Numbered from the stretch's first letter, positions 26,434-35,153 are shown. The stretch: DNA of 64,000 nucleotides from Acetobacter cibinongensis (GCF_000963925.1 NZ_BAMV01000002.1:58480-122479), one strand, 5' to 3'. A program made the numbers and translations. Notes: generated by a model not told the origin, from the letters alone.

Positions 26434-27710
26434 GTCACCACACTGGAAAACGGCATAACCTCACGTTCGCCCTGTTTTAAAAACGCTCTGATCTCTTCAA
26501 TTTTTGCCAGTGCCTCATCGGCCTTTGCGTCACTGCCCGGTTTGTATTCGCCAACCTCTACAAGAAAGCGTACTTCTTCATAACGGTGCAAAAGTACGCG
26601 CAAACGCGAAGCTTTTTCACACTGATCTGCCGTAGCCACCACACTCATCAGACGACTGCGACTGGTCATGACATCAATAGCGGGATAGTGCCCAGACGCC
26701 GCCAACGTGGGCGAAAGTATGATATGCCCATCCAGAATACTGCGCATTTCTTCTGCAACGGGGTCTCCCTCCCCTTCCACCAGTATGGTGTAGAAGGCGG
26801 TTATCATACCCGGGCCTTTCCGTTCATCTCCGGGGCCTGCCCGCTCCAGCAAACGCGGCAGTTCTGCCATGACCGAAGGGGGGAAGCCGCCACGCCCCGG
26901 CACCTCGCCGGCAGCCAGACCGACCTCGCGCAAGGCACGGGCATGACGGGTCATGCTATCAACAACCAACAGAACATGCTGGCCCTGATCCCGAAACCAC
27001 TCGGCAATTGTAGTAGCTGTCATGGCAGCACGTACGCGTTCCAAGGGGGGGCGGTCAGACGTTGCAACCACCAGAACCGTGCGGACTCTGGTCTGGGGAT
27101 CTAGCTGGTGTTCGAGAAAATCCCGCACCTCACGCCCACGCTCACCAACCAGCGCCACCACTACAACATCGGCACTGGTGCCACGGACCAGTTGCCCTAA
27201 AAGCGTGGATTTACCGCCCCCGGCCTCACCAAAAATTCCGACTCTCTGGCCTTTACCGCACGTGAGCAGGCCATCAATAACACGCAGGCCCGTTGCTACC
27301 GGCTCCGTTACCCTATGCCGGAACAACGCAGAGGGCGGGGTATCTGCACAAGGCCGCTGCTCACACTCTGGCAGGCTTGTCCCGTTTAACGGCAGCCCAA
27401 AACCATCCAGCACCTGCCCAAGCAGACACTCCCCAACCGGCACCTGCAACGCTCCGCCTGTACGGTACACGAGACAACCCGGCACAAGCCCCTGCATACT
27501 GCCAATAGGAGCCAGCCTGACAACGGTGCCTTCAAACCCCACAACTTCGGCAAGGAGCTCTGTATCAGACAAAACAATACGGCAACTTTCGCCCAATGCT
27601 GCACCATCCACCCGCGCAGAGATCAGACCTCCCGTAACGCGCAGTACCTGCCCCACAACCGGACGGGGTGATGCACTGGCTACGCGTTGCGCAAAGAATG
27701 CCAGATCCAT
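26412..27710 (-). CDS. sctN: T3SS ATPase SctN
   Basis: A 432-residue FliI/YscN-family ATPase, normal length. I choose the ATG at 27710 because it overlaps the sctL stop as TGATG; the upstream ATG at 27731 would lengthen the overlap. Walker A is G-E-A-G-G-G-K-S-T, the Walker B strand is V-L-L-V-V-D-S-M-T-R, and the family marker G-R-G-G-F-P-P-S-V follows. It unfolds substrates and strips chaperones at the export gate, regulated by SctL. Confidence 0.96.
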   Translation of the reverse strand: MDLAFFAQRVASASPRPVVGQVLRVTGGLISARVDGAALGESCRIVLSDTELLAEVVGFEGTVVRLAPIGSMQGLVPGCLVYRTGGALQVPVGECLLGQVLDGFGLPLNGTSLPECEQRPCADTPPSALFRHRVTEPVATGLRVIDGLLTCGKGQRVGIFGEAGGGKSTLLGQLVRGTSADVVVVALVGERGREVRDFLEHQLDPQTRVRTVLVVATSDRPPLERVRAAMTATTIAEWFRDQGQHVLLVVDSMTRHARALREVGLAAGEVPGRGGFPPSVMAELPRLLERAGPGDERKGPGMITAFYTILVEGEGDPVAEEMRSILDGHIILSPTLAASGHYPAIDVMTSRSRLMSVVATADQCEKASRLRVLLHRYEEVRFLVEVGEYKPGSDAKADEALAKIEEIRAFLKQGEREVMPFSSVVTWLTRIV

Positions 27711-28261
27711 CACGATACAGCGCCCTGCCATAACGCTCTTAACTGTGCTGTTACACCCAGCGAAGTTTGCCCCTGCTCATGTTGCAAAACGCACTCTTCT
27801 GGTTCCAGACTGGAACATTCTACAATGCTAACAGTAGCAAGAGCGCTGCCGGTCTGCTGTGCTGCCTTCCTGAAAGCAGTGGCTTGTGACGCGGCAACTC
27901 TCACAACCAATCCGCTTTGTGCTGGCAGGTCAGCCAAGGCGGTTTTTACCAGCCGCACAAGCTTTTCATCACGCGGCAAGTCATCAATCAGACGCCGTGC
28001 CACCAGAAAAGACAGGTCTGCCAAAGAACTTTCGTATCTTTGTAAATGTTCTGCTATCTCTTGCTGGCCCTGCGCATAAGCCTCCTGCCGGGCAGCATCT
28101 GCGGCAACGCTGGCGGCACACCGTATGGCTTCTGCCTGTCTGTGAGCTTCCTCCAGACACGCGGCGGCTTCTGCCTGTGCCTGAGCACGAATCGTCTCGG
28201 CATCTTTCAAGGCATTAAATCGCACGGCGCGAATAACATATGGAGAGAATGGCTCACCCAT
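27710..28261 (-). CDS. sctL: T3SS ATPase regulator SctL
   Basis: A 183-residue FliH/YscL/HrpE-type protein. Residues ~20-75 are an Ala/Glu/Gln-rich coiled coil (A-Q-A-Q-A-E-A-A-A-C-L-E-E-A-H-R-Q-A-E-A); the C-terminal ~110 residues form the globular domain that contacts the ATPase. It connects SctN to the SctQ pods. It overlaps sctK by 8 nt and sctN by 1 nt (TGATG). It corresponds to NolV in rhizobial gene order. Confidence 0.87.
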   Translation of the reverse strand: MGEPFSPYVIRAVRFNALKDAETIRAQAQAEAAACLEEAHRQAEAIRCAASVAADAARQEAYAQGQQEIAEHLQRYESSLADLSFLVARRLIDDLPRDEKLVRLVKTALADLPAQSGLVVRVAASQATAFRKAAQQTGSALATVSIVECSSLEPEECVLQHEQGQTSLGVTAQLRALWQGAVS

Positions 28262-28838
28262 TCCTCAGACGCTCCGCAATAAAAGCCTCAACCATGCTTT
28301 CAGGATTTTCGAGAGAAAAGCTGCTCTTTCCTTTGTGCTCTGGCAAAAAGGACAAGACACGCAACCCAACAGCCGCAGGCTGCCGGTCACACCACCCCCG
28401 CAAGCATGCGAGGCCTGCACCCTGTATAAGGCCCGCGAGCTTTTCCGGAGTATCCGGGCCATCCGTCACGGCAGAAAAGGGGAGACCCCATGCTGCATCC
28501 TGCATGACATACGGCGTAGTAAGGGCTGCAAGTTTGCGTAGAGCGTTCCCTGAGAGCAGCGACAAAACAGGACGAGCATAACAGGCGCAGCCCAACCGGA
28601 GCGCCAATACGCCTAAGGCCTCGCTGTCCTGCATGAGCAGATACTGCTGGGCTTCCGTCAGGGCATCAGGCAGTTCTCCCCCTAGTTTTTCCCGCACACA
28701 CCCATAAAGCAGGTCCCGCGTGTAAACACAGGATGCAAGTCGTTGGAAGGTCTGTGCGGAAACCCCAAGACGATACGCCGCCACCCCACTATTCTGCACA
28801 TGGGGATCATGCGCCCAGACTTGTGCGCCCTCTGTCAT
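28254..28838 (-). CDS. sctK: T3SS sorting-platform adaptor SctK-like protein
   Basis: A 194-residue protein from the ATG at 28838, which overlaps the sctJ stop as ATGA; the longer frame up to 28949 lies inside sctJ and is rejected. The sequence is mostly helical, Leu- and Ala-rich, with several cysteines. SctK proteins (NolU, HrpD, YscK) are poorly conserved, so this call is based mainly on size and on its place between sctJ and sctL, exactly where nolU lies in rhizobia. It would connect SctD to the SctQ pods. Confidence 0.7.
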   Translation of the reverse strand: MTEGAQVWAHDPHVQNSGVAAYRLGVSAQTFQRLASCVYTRDLLYGCVREKLGGELPDALTEAQQYLLMQDSEALGVLALRLGCACYARPVLSLLSGNALRKLAALTTPYVMQDAAWGLPFSAVTDGPDTPEKLAGLIQGAGLACLRGWCDRQPAAVGLRVLSFLPEHKGKSSFSLENPESMVEAFIAERLRNG

Positions 28839-29581
28839 GGTTTGCCCCAACGCCTTACGCGTTCGGATAGGTCTGGCCAGCGCCGGTTGACACCCACACC
28901 GGCAAACAGTGCGAGCATTAGGGCTGGCAAAACCCCCAGAAGCTCCCATCTGGTACCCGCACCTGCAAAGGTTGGCACAGCAGGAGTATCTTTTTCTGCA
29001 ACAGGTACCAGCACAACGGACACGCGATCGTAGCTTAACCCTTCCACGCTATCGGCCACCAATTGCTTGATTTGTGGCACCAGATACTGCGCCGGGCTCT
29101 GCTCCTTATAACGCACGAAGACGGACGCCGAAGACGGCGTTGGTTCACGATTAAGCAGGTCATTATTGGGCAGCACAACCTGAACACGGGCAGTCAAAAC
29201 GCCATCAATATCAGAAATTGTGCGTGACAATTCCTGCCCCAAAGCCCACAAAAACCGTGCCCGCTCCTGCTGAGGGGAGGAAACCAGACCCGATGCCTGA
29301 AACACGTCCCCCATAGTTTTAAAACTCTGCCGTGGGTACCCGGCCTCGTGCAGGAGCGAGACGGCCTGTGCAAACTGTTTCTGCTCCACCCGGAGTATGT
29401 CACTACCGTCTTTCTGCTGTACTTTATCAGCACTCACACCATGCTGTAACAACAATGCCAGCATACTGTTGGCGTCATCCTCCGCCAGACCCGTCATCAA
29501 CTCGGTTTTGCAGGCACACAGCAGCAAGAGGGGGAGCAGAACAAAAACAGTCTTGAAAGCACGGGGGCGCCAGAACAGCAT
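28835..29581 (-). CDS. sctJ: T3SS inner-membrane ring lipoprotein SctJ
   Basis: A 248-residue FliF/YscJ-family protein. A lipoprotein signal ends in L-L-C-A-C (lipid Cys24, or Cys22), followed by Y-x-x-L-like ring-building motif 1 (A-E-D-D-A-N-S-M-L-A-L-L-L-Q-H-G-V), motif 2 with the L-P-x-N-D strand and S-A-S-V-F-V-R-Y, and a C-terminal membrane helix (~208-228). It forms the periplasmic inner ring with SctD. It shares 1 nt with sctI and 4 nt with sctK. Confidence 0.95.
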   Translation of the reverse strand: MLFWRPRAFKTVFVLLPLLLLCACKTELMTGLAEDDANSMLALLLQHGVSADKVQQKDGSDILRVEQKQFAQAVSLLHEAGYPRQSFKTMGDVFQASGLVSSPQQERARFLWALGQELSRTISDIDGVLTARVQVVLPNNDLLNREPTPSSASVFVRYKEQSPAQYLVPQIKQLVADSVEGLSYDRVSVVLVPVAEKDTPAVPTFAGAGTRWELLGVLPALMLALFAGVGVNRRWPDLSERVRRWGKP

Positions 29582-29991
29582 TATTGCCCCTTCAGCAGGG
29601 TATTAAAAATTTTTGTGGTTTCGGTAGAGCCTTTGCTTACCAGAGTCGTCTCAATTGCAAACGTATAGGTGGCCTGAATTTGCGCCACCAATTGGGCGGC
29701 ATTAGCCGGATCTGCTGCGGCAGCTTGGGCTTGCCCCGCAGGCTCCACCCCCCATTGGTTGAGGTAGCTGGAAAGACCTTCAAGTTTCTGGTTAAGCGCC
29801 TGCCCCATGGCTGCCGCCCCCCCTACCTGCTCTGGCACAAAGGAGACTTCATTCTGCAATGCCTGATGAAAATCTGCTTCGAGAGGTCTGGAGACTTCAG
29901 GCGCTACCTCAGTATCCTGCACCGTTGGAGCTCCTGCCGCACCACCAGGTGCGCCGACTATACCCCCCAAAGCGCCAATTGCATCAGACAT
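29581..29991 (-). CDS. sctI: T3SS inner-rod protein SctI (NolB-like)
   Basis: A 136-residue protein with a Gly/Ala/Pro-rich start and a C-terminal amphipathic helix (A-T-Y-T-F-A-I-E-T-T-L-V-S-K-G-S-T-E-T-T) followed by K-I-F-N-T-L-L-K-G-Q, a clear match to the end of SctI/NolB proteins. It anchors the needle in the export gate and is itself exported. First gene of the minus-strand operon, so the promoter must lie in 29992-30200. Confidence 0.85.
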   Translation of the reverse strand: MSDAIGALGGIVGAPGGAAGAPTVQDTEVAPEVSRPLEADFHQALQNEVSFVPEQVGGAAAMGQALNQKLEGLSSYLNQWGVEPAGQAQAAAADPANAAQLVAQIQATYTFAIETTLVSKGSTETTKIFNTLLKGQ

Positions 29992-30200
29992 TCAGAATAC
30001 TCACCCACTACCTTCACAACAGACACAGGACCCTAATAAGGCCTGACCCGAAAAAATCGGTATGTCTGTAGGTGTGCAATAGCAGCAGTTTTTTTGCAGT
30101 TGTGTGACAATTTTATTGCTCAGGCAATTTGTTATTGCGTCAGACAAAATCACACGGTTTAACCGGACTCACCGAACAGGTAATACGGAAAACGCCTTAA
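29992..30200. promoter_or_regulatory. Divergent promoter region, sctI operon / NolW-like gene
   Basis: 209 nt between the two divergent T3SS transcription units, AT-rich in the middle. It must hold both promoters and so controls most of the apparatus. I could not recognise an Hrp box, a tts box or a sigma-54 site. Confidence 0.5.
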
Positions 30201-30797
30201 ATGAATGACCATTTCTCGACAGTTTTGAGTTGTGCAGTCTTTGGCGGTTTCCTGTTTACTGCGTCGACTGCGTCAGCTTACGAGAAATGGGAGCAAAAAC
30301 CCTTTTCTTATATTTCAGTTAACCAGGGAATTTCTTCTGTCTTGAAGGAGTTTTCCTACATTAATGATATTTCTATTGTCGTGTCAGACAAAGTGCATGG
30401 TCAGGTACATGGGCGTTGGCTGAATCTCTCTTCCAAAGAGTTTTTGCAGAAAACAGGCCGATTGTACGACTTTGACTGGTATGATGATGGCGCTGCTCTT
30501 TATATCAGCAGCAAATCAGAGCGGTCCACGCAGATCATGCCTCTGCATGGGCACAGTTTCAGCCACCTCAAAAGCGCCCTGCAACAAATGGGGCTTTTGG
30601 ACACACGATTTGATCTTGGCGCAGGTCCAGCAACCGATACCGTCATGGTAGCCGGGCCGCCCCGTTTTATTGCAATGGTTCAGCAAACACTTTTGTCCCT
30701 GCCTGCGGAAAGCCGCCCCGTGCACCGGACAGAAAGCGCTTCACGACACCTGACGCTTTTTCGGGGCTCTTCCGTCTCCGATATTGTTGTTCACTAA
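30201..30797 (+). CDS. sctC1: NolW/RhcC1-like secretin N-terminal fragment (SctC N0-N1 domains only)
   Basis: A 198-residue exported protein. A signal peptide ending S-T-A-S-A is followed by the N0 domain of T3SS secretins (W-E-Q-K-P-F-S-Y, S-V-L-K-E-F-S, V-H-G-Q-V-H-G-R-W) and the N1 domain with the G-P-P-R-F motif. The protein then ends, with no secretin barrel. This is the arrangement of rhizobial NolW (RhcC1), where the barrel is encoded separately. It is divergent from sctI as nolW is from nolB. The barrel candidate here is the secretin at 36639-38033. Confidence 0.82.
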   Translation: MNDHFSTVLSCAVFGGFLFTASTASAYEKWEQKPFSYISVNQGISSVLKEFSYINDISIVVSDKVHGQVHGRWLNLSSKEFLQKTGRLYDFDWYDDGAALYISSKSERSTQIMPLHGHSFSHLKSALQQMGLLDTRFDLGAGPATDTVMVAGPPRFIAMVQQTLLSLPAESRPVHRTESASRHLTLFRGSSVSDIVVH

Positions 30798-30814
30798 AAG
30801 GAAAGACTGAAATT

Positions 30815-31003
30815 ATGACAGACCCCATTTCAGGCGCTTCCGTAAAAGAGACGGACAAAACACCTGATGTTGATAGTCAGGCATTGGGCTCTGAATTCCA
30901 GAGCATGATGATGAAGGGCGGTTTGATGTTTTTGCAGAGCATGCAGTCCGATGTGACTGATGCGATCAATGACAACACCAGCGACCCTGATGAACCGTTC
31001 TAA
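30815..31003 (+). CDS. Small T3SS-associated protein (62 aa)
   Basis: Starts 17 nt after the NolW-like gene with AAGGAAAG upstream. It is acidic (pattern ...N-D-N-T-S-D-P-D-E-P-F end), with a central amphipathic/hydrophobic helix rich in Met (E-F-Q-S-M-M-M-K-G-G-L-M-F-L-Q-S-M-Q). No signal peptide. Size and helix suit an exported needle/pilus component or a small chaperone; rhizobial clusters have a small gene (nopC) near this place, but I see no clear homology. Confidence 0.6.
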   Translation: MTDPISGASVKETDKTPDVDSQALGSEFQSMMMKGGLMFLQSMQSDVTDAINDNTSDPDEPF

Positions 31004-31037
31004 CGCCCTTTACTTTTAATTCTTATAAGGAAAGTCA

Positions 31038-31838
31038 ATGTCTGTTTCCATTAACAATGCGGGAAATAGCGATCTTGCGCTTAGCCAGCCTTCCTCAGGG
31101 AGCGATTTTGCCTCTGCTTCAGCAACGCCTGACCTGCAGGTTTCTGGCAACACGATTGATACCGGACGCTACCTGATTACTGCCAGCCAGTCTTACACCA
31201 CCGGCGCTGCATACAATTATTACAGCACCAACGACGGGTGCGTGAAGGTGTATGACAAGCAGACCGACACCTATGTGCAGGTTTTTGGCGACCCGCACCT
31301 TGAAACCAGCAGCGAAGTGCATGGTGAATTCAAGCAGGACGGTCTGGTAATTGACCTGGCCGATGGCACACAGGTGCAGGTGCAGCCGACCGCCCAGAAC
31401 CAGTATGGCGATTCACACATTCACGCCGTGTCTGTCACAAAAAACAACCAGACGTCTTTCATTACTGGCGTTTACAACGAGACAGGCAACGCCAGCGATA
31501 ACCAGATCAAGATTACCGCGCCGAAAACCGGTAATGCCTTTCAGCTTGATAAGACGTTTGATTCTTACAGTGACACCGTGTTGCATGTCGGATCATCCCT
31601 GAACGATCTGCATTTTGCTAATGGCACCAGCCTACCTACCTCCGGCAATACCATGCTGGACCGTAAAGGCGGTGGCGTTCAGGAATTCCTTAATCAGCGC
31701 GTTCCGATGAAATCCATTGACTCTGCAATACAAGCCAGCACCACAATGGCTGCACAGGGCAAGCAGACTGTCTCTGGACCGGAATACGCAGCGGCTTCTG
31801 TCGCCAACCTCAGAATCGAAACTGGTTCCGGCAAGTAA
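31038..31838 (+). CDS. DUF1521 protein: NopE-like, predicted metal-induced self-cleaving T3SS substrate
   Basis: A 266-residue protein with a Ser/Ala-rich N-terminus lacking a Sec signal. Residues ~42-180 match DUF1521: the Y-L-I-T-A-S-Q strand, a short D-K-Q-T-D-T-Y linker, then G-D-P-H-L-E at 84-89, and D-L-A-D-G-T-Q-V-Q-V-Q-P-T. In Bradyrhizobium NopE1/NopE2 this is the metal-ion-inducible autocleavage domain, cut by calcium between Asp and Pro of GD-PHVD. The same cut here would fall after Asp85 (codon 31290-31292). It lies between two small T3SS genes with a good ribosome site (AAGGAAAG), so export by this system is likely. Its role in any host is unknown. Confidence 0.82.
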   Translation: MSVSINNAGNSDLALSQPSSGSDFASASATPDLQVSGNTIDTGRYLITASQSYTTGAAYNYYSTNDGCVKVYDKQTDTYVQVFGDPHLETSSEVHGEFKQDGLVIDLADGTQVQVQPTAQNQYGDSHIHAVSVTKNNQTSFITGVYNETGNASDNQIKITAPKTGNAFQLDKTFDSYSDTVLHVGSSLNDLHFANGTSLPTSGNTMLDRKGGGVQEFLNQRVPMKSIDSAIQASTTMAAQGKQTVSGPEYAAASVANLRIETGSGK

Positions 31839-31942
31839 TCAGTTTCCGATACAGGTCGCTTTCGCTGCCTGTGTTTCCCGGCTTCGATTATTCGGAGCAA
31901 ACAACAAAGCTTTTTGCTTAACTTAGAAACAGGACTATTACC

Positions 31943-32116
31943 ATGAGCGACGCTTCCTCCGTTTCCAGCACGTCCAGCGCCGACATCGATAGCGAAATCG
32001 ATAAAATGACCTCTGCATTTAACACAGCTATTGAAACCAACGAAAAAATCACCGTTGTCAAAACCGAAAAAGGTGCGGAAGAAACCGCCGCTCAGCAGCG
32101 CCCGAACATCGGTTAA
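31943..32116 (+). CDS. Small T3SS pilin/needle candidate (NopA position), 57 aa
   Basis: A 57-residue Ser/Thr/Glu-rich protein with no signal peptide or cysteine, beginning M-S-D-A-S-S-V-S-S and ending A-Q-Q-R-P-N-I-G. Residues ~15-45 form a predicted amphipathic helix. It lies directly upstream of sctD and sctV, the place of the pilin gene nopA in rhizobial clusters (nopA-y4yQ-rhcV). A strong hairpin follows it, which would give excess transcript of this gene over sctD, as expected of a filament subunit. The pilin role is inferred. Confidence 0.6.
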   Translation: MSDASSVSSTSSADIDSEIDKMTSAFNTAIETNEKITVVKTEKGAEETAAQQRPNIG

Positions 32117-32122
32117 TTAAAG

Positions 32123-32154
32123 AGGTGTTCCAGCCTTCCGCTGGAACACCTTTT
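32123..32154 (+). terminator. Terminator or attenuator between the pilin candidate and sctD
   Basis: AGGTGTTCCAG / CTGGAACACCT perfect 11-bp stem with a 7-nt loop followed by TTTT. It ends only 8 nt before the sctD start, so partial readthrough is probably needed for sctD-sctV expression. Confidence 0.85.
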
Positions 32155-32161
32155 ACACTCA

Positions 32162-33028
32162 ATGCAGTCCAGACAAACAGTAACCAGTTCTTCGCTTGCC
32201 TTGCTGGTGATAGAAAACGGCCCTCAAGCCGGATGCTCCCTTGCGTTGCAAAAGGGAGTTTTTTCTGTTGGTAGCTCTCTTGATAACGACATCATTATTG
32301 CAGACCCAACACTGGACGACACTCATTTTTATATCCAGGACACAGTACGGGGCATAAAACTGACGCCTCAGGGCGGAGTTATTCTTTTACCATCTGGCAA
32401 AAGACTTGATGGGAACGCCTCTTATCTCTCCAGAAAAAACTTTTCTTTTTCTGCTGGCACCACAGATTTTAACGTCATTGTTCCACCCAAAACCAAAATA
32501 TGGCCCTATGGCTTTTCAGCAGCTCTGGCTTTGCTGCTTATTGCGTGTGTCGGGTTGTTTTCCCCCCTATGGGCACGACATCATGTACCCCCACTAGCTG
32601 TAACACCGGCAGCACATCCAACGGCACAACAAAACAGGCAGACATTCCAAGCGGCTTTGGAAAATAAGCTGACTGAGGCGCATCTTGACACTCTATCTGT
32701 CTCCAAAACGCAGGATGGCGCCCTTAGCGTGACCGGTGTTTTGCAGAAAGAACAGAGTAAAGAATGGTCTTTCATAAAATTATGGTTCGATGAAACATAC
32801 GGCACGCAAACCGTTCTTTTAGACCATACCGCTCTTATGCAGGCAGGCACTCACTCCCCCATCCAGATTGCAGGTGTTGCGCTAGGCGCACAGCCTTATG
32901 TGGTTGATACCAGCGGGCAACGCCTGCCCCCTGGCAGCACGGTAGAAGATGGCTGGGTTATAGAGAAAATTCTCCCTGACAGACTTCTGCTACATCGTGG
33001 GACAGAACATCTTGTGGTACGCTATTAA
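32162..33028 (+). CDS. sctD: T3SS inner-membrane ring protein SctD
   Basis: A 288-residue protein with the SctD layout: a cytoplasmic FHA-like domain (~12-105; V-G-S-S-L-D-N-D-I-I-I), one membrane helix (~115-137) and a periplasmic ring-building region with a repeat (~150-288). It forms the outer collar of the inner ring around SctJ and binds the sorting platform through the FHA domain. It overlaps sctV as TAATG. In rhizobia y4yQ has this place. It is shorter than Yersinia YscD (~420 aa), as rhizobial ones also are. Confidence 0.85.
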   Translation: MQSRQTVTSSSLALLVIENGPQAGCSLALQKGVFSVGSSLDNDIIIADPTLDDTHFYIQDTVRGIKLTPQGGVILLPSGKRLDGNASYLSRKNFSFSAGTTDFNVIVPPKTKIWPYGFSAALALLLIACVGLFSPLWARHHVPPLAVTPAAHPTAQQNRQTFQAALENKLTEAHLDTLSVSKTQDGALSVTGVLQKEQSKEWSFIKLWFDETYGTQTVLLDHTALMQAGTHSPIQIAGVALGAQPYVVDTSGQRLPPGSTVEDGWVIEKILPDRLLLHRGTEHLVVRY

Positions 33029-35121
33029 TGCCTTCGCACACTGACGCTGAAAAACATCCACTTCATAATTTTCTGATACAGCTTTCGCGCCGTCAGGATC
33101 TGCTGCTGGTCGCACTTCTTGTGCTGACTGTTGGCATGATGATCCTGCCTATACCGACAATGCTGGCAGATATTCTCATTGCACTCAATATCAGCATTGC
33201 AACTGTTCTGATGATGGTAGCTGTCTATATCAGCTCTCCCGTCATGTTCTCAACACTGCCGGTTATTATTCTGGTTACAACCGCATTCCGGCTTGCTCTT
33301 TCCATTACAACCTCCCGTATGGTGCTGGTAGAAGCAGATGCCGGAGAAATTATCAGAACATTTGGCGAGTTTGTGATCTCGGGCAATGTCGTGGTGGGCA
33401 TTGTTGTCTATCTCATCATCACGATTGTGCAATTTCTGGTTATTACCAAGGGATCCGAGCGCGTTGCCGAAGTTGCGGCACGCTTCAGCCTGGATGCGTT
33501 GCCCGGCCGCCAGATGAGTATTGATACCGACCTGAAAAATGGCGATATCACTCAGGAAGAAGCCCGCAGCCGGCGCAACAAACTCCAGAAGGAGAGCCAG
33601 CTTTATGGCGCCATGGACGGCGCGATGAAGTTTGTTAAAGGCGACGCGATTGCCAGTTTGATTATTATTGTTATCAACCTGATTGGTGGCATTGCTATCG
33701 GGTGCCTTCAGAAGGGAATGACCTTTTCAACTGCGTTGCAAACATATTCTTTGCTCGCTGTTGGCGATGGGCTGATTGCCCAAATTCCCGCGCTGCTTAT
33801 TTCCCTGACAGCCGGTGTGGTTGTAACGCGCGTCACGCATGAAGATGGCGGTGGCAACCTTGGCAGAGATATTTTACAGCAGATCAGCGCGGAACCGCTC
33901 TCCCTTCAGGTTGCAGCGGTAGTTATGGGAGCGCTGGCTCTTGTACCCGGCTTTCCGGCGGCTGTATTTCTCTGTTTTGGCTGTATTCTTGGTGGTGCAT
34001 CCTGGCTTTTGCTCAAACGGCAAAAACATGAACTGGCAAGTGCATTTGCACGCTCTGCCAACCAGAACCATACACTCATTACAACCCTGAACGTGCAGGT
34101 CAAACTTGGACACGGCTTTGCTACGCAGCAGGAGGCCGCGCAAAAGAAAATCAATCTCCGTATTCAAGATCTGTCAGAACAGATGGGTTTGGTACTACCA
34201 CCCGTACAAATGACAATAGACCCAAGGCAGGACCCCAACAGCTTCTGCATTGAGGTTGATACCGTACCAGCGTTGCTGGTTCCGTTAGACCCTGTACTCT
34301 TTTTTGTGGAGGAAACACCAACCGTCCTGCAGGAACTGGGTATTGAGTTCTGCCGCTCGCCCGGGCCATTTGGACCCGAGACCATTGGCGTTTCAAGCTC
34401 CGCCCTCCCCGCCCTACAGGAGGCCGAAGTGCTCACTCTCTCCGCAACAGATTTTATATGCCGCACAGCCGAGGCAACATTGCTGGCACACGCCGGACAA
34501 CTTATGGGCATTCAGGAAACGCAAAGCTTCGTACGCCGTGCGGAGAAACTCCTGCCTGATCTGGTGCGTGAAGCGGGGAAAGTCTGCCCGCTGCCGCGTA
34601 TGTCGGACGTTCTACGCCTTTTGCTGGAAGAGCGAGTGGCCTTGCGCAATATCCGGACTATTTTTGAAGCTGTTGCGGAGTGGTCCGCCAAGGAACAAAC
34701 AACATCCGGGTTGGTTGAGCAGGTGCGTCTGGCGCTCCGTCGGCAGATCTGCCACCAATGTTCTAATCAAGATAAAGTTCTGGCCGCCATTGGCATTGAT
34801 GCCCCATTTGAAAACATCTTACGCTCTCTGGTGCAAAGCGGCCCACAAGGGAGGCAAATCGTTCTTGACCCCGTCTCCGCAAAAAATCTTGTTGAGACCT
34901 CCCGCAGCTTTCTGGCCCCTTGCCTGTTGCATAACCGCAAAGCGGTTTTTCTGGTCGCCCCCGATTTACGCCGCCCAACATCTTTGTTGCTCCGGCACTC
35001 TGGTTTCACTATTCCTGTGCTGTCTTACGATGAGGTCGCTCCAGAGTTTTCGGTCAAACTCTACGGCACACTCTCTCAGGCCATCATGAGCCCGTCCGCC
35101 GCAGCATCGCACGCCGCCTAG
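33028..35121 (+). CDS. sctV: T3SS export-gate protein SctV
   Basis: A 697-residue FlhA/YscV (FHIPEP) family protein. About eight membrane helices fill residues 20-320, including the T-A-F-R-L-A-L-S-I-T-T-S-R segment, the A-R-F-S-L-D-A-L-P-G-R-Q-M-S-I-D cytoplasmic loop and the D-A-x-x-K-F-V-K-G-D-A-I-A block. The C-terminal ~370-residue domain forms the nonameric ring that takes chaperone-substrate complexes. Normal length; starts on the sctD stop codon. Confidence 0.97.
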   Translation: MPSHTDAEKHPLHNFLIQLSRRQDLLLVALLVLTVGMMILPIPTMLADILIALNISIATVLMMVAVYISSPVMFSTLPVIILVTTAFRLALSITTSRMVLVEADAGEIIRTFGEFVISGNVVVGIVVYLIITIVQFLVITKGSERVAEVAARFSLDALPGRQMSIDTDLKNGDITQEEARSRRNKLQKESQLYGAMDGAMKFVKGDAIASLIIIVINLIGGIAIGCLQKGMTFSTALQTYSLLAVGDGLIAQIPALLISLTAGVVVTRVTHEDGGGNLGRDILQQISAEPLSLQVAAVVMGALALVPGFPAAVFLCFGCILGGASWLLLKRQKHELASAFARSANQNHTLITTLNVQVKLGHGFATQQEAAQKKINLRIQDLSEQMGLVLPPVQMTIDPRQDPNSFCIEVDTVPALLVPLDPVLFFVEETPTVLQELGIEFCRSPGPFGPETIGVSSSALPALQEAEVLTLSATDFICRTAEATLLAHAGQLMGIQETQSFVRRAEKLLPDLVREAGKVCPLPRMSDVLRLLLEERVALRNIRTIFEAVAEWSAKEQTTSGLVEQVRLALRRQICHQCSNQDKVLAAIGIDAPFENILRSLVQSGPQGRQIVLDPVSAKNLVETSRSFLAPCLLHNRKAVFLVAPDLRRPTSLLLRHSGFTIPVLSYDEVAPEFSVKLYGTLSQAIMSPSAAASHAA

Positions 35122-35153
35122 ATTCCTTGTCCTCCCACTTGTGTGGATTTTTT

